Below are positions 52,176 through 58,943 of a DNA stretch of 58,943 nt, piece by piece. The translations under genes and the position numbers were made by a program. The notes under the pieces were generated by a model. The model was not told where the DNA came from. It saw nothing but the letters and a program-made list of their open reading frames with translations, and did not search any database. How positions within the stretch are numbered: position 1 is the stretch's first letter; each line of letters opens with the position of its first letter. The stretch is from assembly GCA_016869535.1 (NCBI GenBank), contig VGDX01000016.1:5001-63943 (forward strand), given 5' to 3'. The stretch comes from Alphaproteobacteria bacterium (GTDB lineage Bacteria > Pseudomonadota > Alphaproteobacteria > Rhizobiales > Methyloligellaceae).

Positions 52176-52398
52176 TGAAATCAATATGTTAGCGACCTAG
52201 GTCCCCGACGGGGCGCGGTCTAGTGCCAGCCCAGTGCCACTTCAGTCGCGATTCACCGAGTTCCAGAGACCGAATGCTCAGGTGGCTGATGGGAGCGGTG
52301 CGCCAGTTAGCGACGAGGAGCTTGCCCTCTGCGCAGCTTGTCCCGCCATTGAAGAATCTCCCAGCGGTCGTAAACACGTATGGGCTAATGGTGAGCGG
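52176..52398. other. Non-coding stretch after tRNA-Arg
   Basis: About 220 bases between the tRNA and the ATPase stop codon. No gene is supported, and I found no copy of the tRNA 3' end here that would mark an integration boundary. Confidence 0.4.
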
Positions 52399-54009
52399 CT
52401 AGGAACTCAAGGCTACATGAAGGGCGGAATTGGTCGCGTAGAGGAACTCATTGGGGTCGCCTCGAATTTCGGCCTCCAGACGCCGCATGTCGTAGTCATA
52501 GTCGTATATGAAATGCTCTGAGCCATCGCCGGCGGCGACACCTATCACGCCATACCAAAGCATGAGTCGAAAAGCGGTATCGAGCTCGTCCTCTGCTACG
52601 TTGGCTCTCCTGAACCGTTCGATAACTTCTTCGCGAGTGATCAGCTTTGTTGTCCCTACGAGGGAATAGAGAATTTCAGAGGGTAATCCCGATACATCTC
52701 TTATCTCGTAGCCGAAGTCATTAACGAGGTATAGAGAATGTTGGCGAACCGCATCTATACAGTCGCTTTCTTGAACCCGATCGTGACCGCGATTGATACC
52801 GTTAGCGATTGCAATCTCAATTATGTTGATCAAAAAGCGAGGACGCATCAGGCAGTGATCGACCAAATATTCGAATGAGTCGCGACCATTGACCTTCGGC
52901 TCGAAAAATCGATTCCAAAGTTGTTCGAACGTTAGATTCAGCTTGCCAGTTGATGCAGCCAGCCGACGGTAAATCAGCTGACGCAGCTTCGTTCTGTCAG
53001 TCCAATCGATTCGGATCTGGCCCGCCTTTCCCCTGTCGGGTGTCTGTCCAACCAATAGCTCGTAAATATCGTTTCTAAGAAAAACGACAGACATGAACTC
53101 CTTGCCGTCTGCTTCGAACTCCCTCCTGATTTTGTCCAGGCTTTCGATCATCAAGCGGACCAGCCGGACATCGAATTCATTGACGCCTTGTGAAAGCCAG
53201 CCTTTGTCAATGTTGTCGAACAGGACAACCATTGGCGTGTCGCTGGACGTGTGCCGGTCAATCAACTCCCGAATTCGGCCAATGCCGTTCTTAAACACGA
53301 TGTTGGTAAGCCGCTCCGGCGTTAGGACGATTCCCTTGGCATTAAGTGACCTAATCTCCTGGACGATGAGCGATCCAAGGCGATTGATCCTCGACGTGAA
53401 ATCACCTTTGTCAAATATGCCGAAATCGGCCAGGGCGTTGTCGATCTCAGTCGTTACCGCAAGAGCATTATGATCCCGCATGGCCCTGTATTCGAAGTGG
53501 CGGCGGACAGTGAGGAGAATCTCAGACAGCAGCACGAAATGCCAAAACGCTGCTAGTGTGTGGTCAAACACACCAACACCCACGAGCTTTAGGAGCTCCT
53601 CACGAAAAAGGCTGAGTTGATGTGACTCTGGCTTGAGATCAGTTACAAATGAGGTGCGATCAGCGCGGTAGTTGTCACGAACTCGGAAAAAAATTGCAGT
53701 CTTGCCCGAACCCTTTCTACCCGCGACGATGCGGACCTCGCCTCTGACGGTTCTCAGATACTCAGCGGTTTCGACAAAATATAGCTCTAAGGTCCGGAAC
53801 TCGTTTTCAGCCGAGGACGCCCCTAGGGACAGTTGTTGGAGCGGGCTGCGAGAGGCTTGACGTGTTGTCCCACCGATTGACTGCGCAGCGAGGAAAGCGT
53901 CCTTACTAAACTCGATGACCCTTTCTTGTATTTCATGTTGCAGTCGGTGGCATTCAGCGAACCTGGACCGGGTCTTAACCTGATGAAGGACATGCTGTTG
54001 AGCCGGGGT
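52399..54009 (-). CDS. P-loop ATPase, Sll1717-like, without a normal start codon
   Basis: The frame stays open from a stop at 54010-54012 down to 52399 (536 residues). It carries Walker A GRKGSGKT at 53721-53698, preceded by ELYFVETAEYLRTVRGEV, then VVLFDNIDKGW (Walker B-like) and FLRNDIYELLVGQTP...DRTKLRQLIYRRL. These match P-loop ATPases of the Sll1717 kind, of uncertain role, some in defence-rich regions. No ATG, GTG or TTG occurs in frame upstream of GTG 53583, which lies after the Walker A motif. So the gene is 5'-truncated or frameshifted, or uses a rare start. Its 5' part overlaps the divergent membrane protein gene. Confidence 0.7.
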   Translation of the reverse strand, partial: TPAQQHVLHQVKTRSRFAECHRLQHEIQERVIEFSKDAFLAAQSIGGTTRQASRSPLQQLSLGASSAENEFRTLELYFVETAEYLRTVRGEVRIVAGRKGSGKTAIFFRVRDNYRADRTSFVTDLKPESHQLSLFREELLKLVGVGVFDHTLAAFWHFVLLSEILLTVRRHFEYRAMRDHNALAVTTEIDNALADFGIFDKGDFTSRINRLGSLIVQEIRSLNAKGIVLTPERLTNIVFKNGIGRIRELIDRHTSSDTPMVVLFDNIDKGWLSQGVNEFDVRLVRLMIESLDKIRREFEADGKEFMSVVFLRNDIYELLVGQTPDRGKAGQIRIDWTDRTKLRQLIYRRLAASTGKLNLTFEQLWNRFFEPKVNGRDSFEYLVDHCLMRPRFLINIIEIAIANGINRGHDRVQESDCIDAVRQHSLYLVNDFGYEIRDVSGLPSEILYSLVGTTKLITREEVIERFRRANVAEDELDTAFRLMLWYGVIGVAAGDGSEHFIYDYDYDMRRLEAEIRGDPNEFLYATNSALHVALSS

Positions 54010-55020
54010 CTAGACTCCGTAGGGGCCACCTTTGTGGTAGTCCTTGCTGCCACCTCGATCGTCGTCGGACTGGGCCTTTACCACGACAAGAGGTGGGCGC
54101 GTGTCATGGCGAAGCTCATCGCCTTACTGTATTCCGGCGGTGGCCAAGTGGGCTTGATTGTGGCGACTTACACGTGGTGGGCGCTTAATCCGAATCGTGC
54201 CCTGCTGCCGGAAAAACAAAAGACCGCGCATCTGCCTCCTTCGCGGTTTGAGTCTCACAACACGCTTTGTCGGCAACCAAAGTCAGAGAACCCGTCACCC
54301 CTGCCTTCGCGGAATTACGATAAGGGGGCCGCATTTAGGGTTCTCTGGGGAGTTGCCCTTTTCGCTGCAACGGTTCTTCATTTTTGGCATTTCGCGGCTT
54401 TTCACTTCAATGTGCCCCGATTGGTTGCCGCAACCATGCTAGGCGGTCTTGTTTTCTTTGGCACGGGAATCGCGGCTTTGATCTTGTGGGCACTCGTCAG
54501 AAAGCCGAACGCCGCGATGTTCACATGGTCGGTCGTGCTCTTGGCGGTGCTCGCCCTCGATAGCTTCGGCGCATGGGGATCAAAACTTGGTTTAATTCAA
54601 TCTTCCGGTCCTCCGGCCCGATCGTCTGTGAATGTCGGTAGTCCAAGTGGTTCGGGGTCTGCTGAAACTGAGAATGCACCGCCTATCGACGATCTGTTGG
54701 ATTTTGAACCATTGCCAGCACCCCGGCTCGGTTCACCAGCACTGGACGCAAGCGGGCTCAAAATCTCCGATGTCCGACGGCCTTTGGCCTACTTCTCCCC
54801 AGAAACCGTCGAGATCGCGGTTTCAAATGCAGGCACTGAAATTGTGAAAGAGCTTATCGTTGGCTACTACCGGAAATCAGGAGGGTCCTGCTCGGGTGAC
54901 CTGGGCAGCTATGATGGATTCAAGAAATTTCGCGTTTACCTCCCGCCCGGCGATTCTGTCACGGTTGAAGGCAAATTCAGCGCTCAGGCACGTAGCTGGT
55001 GCATAATCAGTGCGCGCTAA
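53935..55020 (+). CDS. Multi-pass membrane protein with C-terminal exported domain
   Basis: A protein of about 361 residues with five predicted helices. Two are near the start (ATFVVVLAATSIVVGLGLY and LIALLYSGGGQVGLIVATY), and three fall at about 140-245. A Ser/Pro-rich linker and a C-terminal domain of about 90 residues follow, with AVSNAGTEIVKELIVGYY and two cysteines (SCSGD, SWCII) that may pair outside the cytoplasm. I do not recognise a family. Start choices are TTG 53926, ATG 53935 and ATG 53983; none has a good ribosome-binding site. It is divergent from the ATPase, and their 5' ends overlap. Confidence 0.6.
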   Translation: MLQSVAFSEPGPGLNLMKDMLLSRGLDSVGATFVVVLAATSIVVGLGLYHDKRWARVMAKLIALLYSGGGQVGLIVATYTWWALNPNRALLPEKQKTAHLPPSRFESHNTLCRQPKSENPSPLPSRNYDKGAAFRVLWGVALFAATVLHFWHFAAFHFNVPRLVAATMLGGLVFFGTGIAALILWALVRKPNAAMFTWSVVLLAVLALDSFGAWGSKLGLIQSSGPPARSSVNVGSPSGSGSAETENAPPIDDLLDFEPLPAPRLGSPALDASGLKISDVRRPLAYFSPETVEIAVSNAGTEIVKELIVGYYRKSGGSCSGDLGSYDGFKKFRVYLPPGDSVTVEGKFSAQARSWCIISAR

Positions 55021-55370
55021 TGATGGATGTTCGGCTACGCGATCCAAGAACCTCCAACTCGTGGGGCCCGACTCTTTAGAGCTAGGCGAGGGAGACGCAG
55101 CACAATCAGCCGAGATTTCGTCGGTCGAGTTTACCCCAGAAGCGTGCGCGGACTTGTTCTGGTAGTCGCCAAGGAACTGCGGGGCATACTTGATCTCAGC
55201 CACTGACGTGAAGCTATAGCCGCCTCGTTTGCAGTGGGCCGATCGGTTCTGCACCCTCGCCTCCTCAGCACTCTGGTCTCGTTTCTAAATGATCGCTTCG
55301 ACGCGTCTGATTGAACGGCCGCGGGTCTTCGATGTTTGACCCCGGCATCGATAGCGTGCGGGCAGCCATC
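55021..55370. other. Gene-poor stretch between the membrane protein and dehydrogenase genes
   Basis: About 350 bases with no supportable gene. A minus-strand frame (to 55254) runs through here and into the membrane protein gene, but has no recognisable domain or ribosome-binding site. It may be decayed sequence. Confidence 0.35.
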
Positions 55371-56012
55371 TCAGTAGATCAGGACAGGGGTGTTTCTGAG
55401 ATAGGTATTGTCATCAATTTGTTTGATCAGAAAATCGGCAACATCGGCTCGCGATATGCAGCCGTTTCTCCAACTCTTGTCGTATTGTAGTACCTGATAG
55501 CGCCCGGTGCGAGCGCCTTTTGTTAAGATGCCAGGACGTACGATAACCCAGTCGAGGTTGCTCCTTCGAATAATGAATTCCTGAGTGTCTTTGTCGTCGT
55601 AAACGCGCCCGAGGAAAAGACGAAAAGGGATGGACTGAAAGAAGCCAATGCTGGCGCGGCTGTCGCCGGCACCAAATCCAGTGATGCTAATCAGCCGTTT
55701 GACGCCCGCAGCCTGCATGGCTGAAACGAGTATCCACGTTGCCTCCGAGAACAGCCGAACGGGGCCGAGCAGAAGCTCTGGACCTAACGCAATTCCAAGC
55801 GTTTGAATTACCGCATCTATACCCTTCAATGCAGATGTGACGTCCTCTTTATTGAGAGCGTCTCCGTTCAGTTTTTCGAGCTTATGGTCAGTTAGGGTAA
55901 TGCGGTCTGCGGAGCGGGCAAATGCGCGGACTGAATGGCCGCATGCCAGCGCCTGTTCTGCTGCTTCGAGCCCGATTCCTTTACTGGCACCGATAATCAG
56001 GATATTTGCCAC
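55371..56012 (-). CDS. NAD(P)-binding, NmrA/SDR-like oxidoreductase
   Basis: A 213-residue Rossmann protein. The nucleotide loop is GASKGIG (residues 8-14), followed by ALKGIDAVIQTLG, RLISITGFGAGDSR and DWVIVRPGILTKGARTG. This fits atypical SDR/NmrA-like proteins, which may act as redox-linked reductases or sensors. The start is GTG 56012 with AAGGA about 12 bases upstream. Its first 24 codons and upstream region are duplicated at the right edge of the window. It is divergent from the PAS gene. Confidence 0.82.
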   Translation of the reverse strand: MANILIIGASKGIGLEAAEQALACGHSVRAFARSADRITLTDHKLEKLNGDALNKEDVTSALKGIDAVIQTLGIALGPELLLGPVRLFSEATWILVSAMQAAGVKRLISITGFGAGDSRASIGFFQSIPFRLFLGRVYDDKDTQEFIIRRSNLDWVIVRPGILTKGARTGRYQVLQYDKSWRNGCISRADVADFLIKQIDDNTYLRNTPVLIY

Positions 56013-56088
56013 AGAATCTTAAGTCCTTTACGCAGCGATTGTGGACGAGATCAACGGAAAACCAGCGGACGTTCATCCAGCGTCGGCT
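55942..56088. repeat. Direct repeat, copy 1 (147 bp)
   Basis: 145 of 147 bases match 58797-58943. This copy covers the first 24 codons of the dehydrogenase gene and the promoter region it shares with the PAS gene. Confidence 0.9.
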
Positions 56089-56107
56089 TCTCTGAAAGGA
56101 CACCAAA

Positions 56108-56506
56108 ATGCCTGCCTCGTTGGAAAAAGTTTTCGGGAGTAAAGAAGCTAGCCTGGCGCTTCTGCAGGTTCTAGCAGAAAACAGTTTCGATGCGGTCCTA
56201 ATTACCGACGCCTCCTTAGAGGGAAAAATCACATACGCAAACAAGGCTTTCAAGAAGCTTACGGGGTACGATCAATCGGAGGTAATCGGCAAGACCCCGC
56301 GTATTCTTCAGGGGGCCGGCACAGACAAGAAAGTCATCGAGCGCCTTGCGGGGGCCCTGAAAGCCGGCGGTCGATTTGAAGGTAAGGCGGTCAATTACAA
56401 AAAGGATGGTACGCCCTTCATCATGTTCTGGAGGGTGCTGCCGATCAAGGTCGGCAAGTCAATCAAGGCGTGGGTGGCTATCCAACGGGAGGGCTCCGTC
56501 ATCTAG
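56108..56506 (+). CDS. Stand-alone PAS protein, LOV-like without adduct cysteine
   Basis: A 132-residue protein that is almost all one PAS domain: DAVLITDASLEGKITYANKAF, LTGYDQSEVIGKTPRILQG and NYKKDGTPFIMFWRVLPIK. It resembles LOV domains closely, but the flavin-binding cysteine position (G-x-x-C-R-x-L-Q) is proline at residue 64, so the classic photocycle is not expected. There is no output domain. GAAAGGA precedes ATG 56108. It may sense a ligand or redox state and act through a partner. Confidence 0.8.
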   Translation: MPASLEKVFGSKEASLALLQVLAENSFDAVLITDASLEGKITYANKAFKKLTGYDQSEVIGKTPRILQGAGTDKKVIERLAGALKAGGRFEGKAVNYKKDGTPFIMFWRVLPIKVGKSIKAWVAIQREGSVI

Positions 56507-56604
56507 CTTTCGATGGAGGGTCGCTGGAGCTTTCACTGACGTCGACTTGTCGCTCCGGCGCAATTTTTTGGCGAACCCGGTAGCCTGCTTGTCCGCTCGG
56601 GCAG

Positions 56605-56730
56605 CCGCCACGTAGCGACTCTAACTTTTGCTTCCCCTGTTGGACAGCGGTGATAATGCGGTTGGGGTTCGGCGGTCCAGACGAAGGGCTTGGGGTCCAG
56701 CAGTGTTTTTCTCGACGAAACGTTGATGGG
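56605..56730 (-). pseudogene. IS630-family transposase C-terminal relic
   Basis: Reading the minus strand across three frames gives RFVEKNTA, then DPKPFVWTAEP, then NRIITAVQQGKQKLESL. This is the usual C-terminal end of IS630 transposases, joined by two single-base insertions. Only about 40 codons remain and no terminal inverted repeats were seen. It lies between the PAS gene and the amidohydrolase gene. Confidence 0.65.
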
Positions 56731-56898
56731 GGCCTGCGCTGCGGTCCGCGATGATCGTTTCAAGGCGACGGCGATCTCCACGGTGACTTTGATGATAATT
56801 CCTGCGCTGATGCCGACCGCTTCGACGAATTTGGGAATCGTCCGAAGGATTCAGACCACTAGGGGATGCCGCCGAAGCCGCGCCAAATGCGAGAGGCG

Positions 56899-58671
56899 TC
56901 AATCGGCGACCTTTGCTGCAGCTTTGCCGCCGGTGAAGGCCGGTTTGCCATCGAGCCAAGTGGCAATAATTTTGATTTGCGGGATTTTTTCCGGATCGGT
57001 TTTGCGCGGGTTGGCGTCGAGTTCGACGAGATCCGCGTATTTGCCGACCTCAAGACTGCCGACTTTATCATCAAAGAAAAGAGCGTAGGCGGCGTCGAGG
57101 GTGACGGCGCGAATGGCGCGGTCGACCGCAATTGTCTGGTCCGGTCCGAGTACCTCCTGTGGCGGTTTTTGCCAGAGGCGTGATGCGCCAGTGGAGATAT
57201 ATTGCAGCGGATTATAGGGGGAGACGGGCGAATCGCTGTGGAAGGAGAAGCGCACATTGTTTTTTTCCAGAGAGCCCGTCGGATCGATGCGGTCGGCGCG
57301 CTCTTCGCCGAGGATGTGATTGTGGAACACCTCGCCCCAGAAGTTTACGTGGCCGATAGTCATGCTCGGCGTGATGCCTAGCCTGGCGGCTTTATCCACT
57401 TGGTCCTCGGTGGACACAGTGAAGTGCTCGATTCTCAGCCGGCGCGAGGCGGGGTTCGCATTTCCCTCGAGAAGCCGCTCGTAGATGCTCAAGGCCTGCT
57501 GGATGGTGCGATCGCCGTTGGCGTGAATCGAAATTTGCCATCCTTGCTCGAAGTAGGGCTTCACGGCGGCGAACAAATCTTCTTCGTTCCAATCGAGCTT
57601 GCCGGAGTTGGGTGCGCCCTGGGGATAGATATAGGGTTGGCTCAGTGCGGCGGTGAGGCCCTGGGTCGAACCGTCGCCGATATATTTGACGCCAATCACG
57701 CGGAAACGATCGTCGCCATCATTGTGTTTGATCGCGTCAAACCCCTTCGGAACCGAAGTGCCGTAAAGGTAGCCGCGGATGCGGATGGGGAAGTCTGGGC
57801 GGTGCACCAACTCGGTGACCATCCGGTATTCTTTTTCCAACGGAATGATCGAACCCAAGGCGATCTCCGCCGAAGTAGTGATGCCCACGGCGGCCATCCG
57901 CCCGACGGTCTGCAAATAGGTGTCCACGGCCAGCTCGGATTTTGCTACTGGCGTGGTCATGACGGGCAGGGTCATCTTCCGGGCAAAGGCGGCATAGGCG
58001 GGTGGCTCGTGCAAGACGCCGGTCAGCTTGCCGCTGGCATCCCGGACGTAAACGCCGCCGTTCCCTGGGTCGGGCGTATCATCGTTTATGCCTGCTTCCT
58101 CGAAAGCTTTGTGGTTCACATAAGCGATGTGCCCGGATTGGTTGACCACGAAGATCGGGTTAGTGGTCGAAACTTTATCGAGCAGGTCCGCGTTGAGCTC
58201 GGCCATGAGCGGCGTGGTGCGCGAGGGGTCGACACCGAACGCGATGATCCAAGCGCCTTCCGGCAGCTTTTGTTTATGCGCGCGCAACTTGTCGAGGAGA
58301 CCCTCGATGCTGTCGTATGGCAGGGTGAAATTTGAGAGGTCGAGCGAGACGCCCTCCACAATCGAGGTGAGCGAAATGTGCACGTGAGGTTCGACAAATC
58401 CCGGCATGAGCGTGCGGCCCTGTAAATCGACCATCTTGGTCTCGCCGCCGCGGTGCGCGGCGAGAACCTCTCCTTCATCCCCGACCGCAATGATCTTTCC
58501 ATCTTTAACCGCAAGTGCAGACACTTCGGGCTGCCGCTCATCCACCGTGATGATAGTGCCCCCATGAAAAATCGTATCAGCCGAATCACCGGACGGGTCT
58601 TCGGCGTAGGCGGTTGGGATGAAGAAGGGCAAGAAAGCAAAGACAATGGCGTGGAAGAGGAACTTTTTCAT
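56899..58671 (-). CDS. Secreted amidohydrolase (YtcJ-like)
   Basis: A 590-residue metal-dependent hydrolase with a signal peptide (residues 1-23, ending AYA). H96 and H98 in PHVHIS are the first metal ligands; SIHANGDRTIQQAL and FSFHSDSPVSPYNPL supply later ones. The TIM-barrel and the C-terminal composite beta domain (KVGSLEVGKYADLVELD) follow the amidohydrolase-3 pattern. Substrates of this group are rarely known. ATG 58671 (MKKFLFHAIVF) has GAGGT 8 bases upstream and yields the signal peptide, so I prefer it to the longer frame to 58782. Confidence 0.87.
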   Translation of the reverse strand: MKKFLFHAIVFAFLPFFIPTAYAEDPSGDSADTIFHGGTIITVDERQPEVSALAVKDGKIIAVGDEGEVLAAHRGGETKMVDLQGRTLMPGFVEPHVHISLTSIVEGVSLDLSNFTLPYDSIEGLLDKLRAHKQKLPEGAWIIAFGVDPSRTTPLMAELNADLLDKVSTTNPIFVVNQSGHIAYVNHKAFEEAGINDDTPDPGNGGVYVRDASGKLTGVLHEPPAYAAFARKMTLPVMTTPVAKSELAVDTYLQTVGRMAAVGITTSAEIALGSIIPLEKEYRMVTELVHRPDFPIRIRGYLYGTSVPKGFDAIKHNDGDDRFRVIGVKYIGDGSTQGLTAALSQPYIYPQGAPNSGKLDWNEEDLFAAVKPYFEQGWQISIHANGDRTIQQALSIYERLLEGNANPASRRLRIEHFTVSTEDQVDKAARLGITPSMTIGHVNFWGEVFHNHILGEERADRIDPTGSLEKNNVRFSFHSDSPVSPYNPLQYISTGASRLWQKPPQEVLGPDQTIAVDRAIRAVTLDAAYALFFDDKVGSLEVGKYADLVELDANPRKTDPEKIPQIKIIATWLDGKPAFTGGKAAAKVAD

Positions 58672-58796
58672 CGGGGTGACCTCTAATGTATCGCGTAACG
58701 TCTCGTGTAACAGGGACAGGAAGAGTTCCAGCGCTGGTATGGGCTGACGCCGAACAGTGCGAAAAATTCTGGACACTACCAAGTCGGGGCGAAGGT

Positions 58797-58867
58797 CATG
58801 CCAGCGCCTGTTCTACTGCTTCGAGCCCGATTCATTTACTGGCACCGATAATCAGGATATTTGCCAC
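58797..58867 (-). pseudogene. Truncated 5' copy of the NAD(P)-binding oxidoreductase gene
   Basis: This repeats the first 24 codons of the gene ending at 55371. One of the two base changes turns codon 12 (GGA, glycine of SKGIG) into TGA, so it would stop after 11 residues. Beyond 58797 the match ends, so only a 5' fragment is present. Confidence 0.75.
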
Positions 58868-58943
58868 AGAATCTTAAGTCCTTTACGCAGCGATTGTGGA
58901 CGAGATCAACGGAAAACCAGCGGACGTTCATCCAGCGTCGGCT
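58797..58943. repeat. Direct repeat, copy 2 (147 bp, reaches window end)
   Basis: Second copy of 55942-56088. The last 109 bases (58835-58943) are identical, and the match runs to the final base of the window, so its true right end is unknown. Confidence 0.9.

Noticed and set aside
51994..52176. Minus-strand frame giving TPAGFEPATPRLG-like peptide
   Set aside because: This is the well-known spurious translation of the antisense strand of a tRNA gene.
54877..55254. 125-residue minus-strand frame between the membrane protein and oxidoreductase genes
   Set aside because: It overlaps the end of the membrane protein gene antisense and shows no domain. It could be a relic but cannot be supported.

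Overview
The window is a gene-dense, G+C-rich stretch of an alphaproteobacterial chromosome. Gene content and order point to the order Hyphomicrobiales (Rhizobiales). Familiar rhizobial neighbourhoods include DUF4167-prmC-prfA-ptsP-lysC-ubiG, ppiC-argJ-mutT, xerD-aroK-aroB-bolA-dnaJ-cobS-cobT, and rpmB-DUF3108-helicase-fdxA-carD. A palindromic repeat typical of alphaproteobacteria lies at 2.3 kb. No species is assigned.

Layout. 0.2-10 kb: an M23 envelope peptidase converges on clpB, then come a 1,492-residue autotransporter with about 28 passenger repeats and a small GlsB-type membrane protein. 10-25.4 kb: housekeeping genes for translation termination (prmC, prfA), nitrogen-related phosphotransfer (ptsP), amino acids (lysC, argJ), ubiquinone (ubiG), a periplasmic L,D-transpeptidase, a nitrilase-fold hydrolase, comF, a methyltransferase, mutT and a parvulin-type foldase. 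25.4-27.1 kb: a compact arsenic cassette arsR-arsC-aqpS sits between the foldase and secA. 27.2-34.3 kb: secA, two related YafK-type L,D-transpeptidases, accA and xerD. 34.4-41.6 kb: aroK-aroB, bolA, a J-domain protein, cobS-cobT, an esterase-like protein and rpmB. 41.8-52 kb: DUF3108 protein, SUV3-like helicase, fdxA, carD, a nuclease-fold protein, cobF, three small charged proteins and an M48 peptidase.

52.1-58.9 kb is different. It starts at a tRNA-Arg(CCU) gene, looks less G+C-rich, and has sparse, broken or accessory genes. These are a P-loop ATPase whose reading frame carries its Walker A motif upstream of the first usual start codon, a divergent multi-pass membrane protein, a short-chain dehydrogenase-like protein, a LOV-like PAS protein lacking the flavin-adduct cysteine, an IS630 transposase relic with two frameshifts, and a secreted amidohydrolase. 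The last 147 bases repeat the 5' end of the dehydrogenase gene and its upstream region, and the repeat runs off the window edge.

How the genes work together. The ars genes form a reduce-and-export path: ArsC makes arsenite, AqpS lets it out, and ArsR senses it at an operator that overlaps its own start codon. The envelope genes (M23, three L,D-transpeptidases, autotransporter, foldase, secA) form a loose export and cell-wall theme, mostly by position. The best candidates for something undescribed are the ATPase and membrane-protein pair in the tRNA-linked region, the arsR start/operator arrangement, and the duplication at the right edge.
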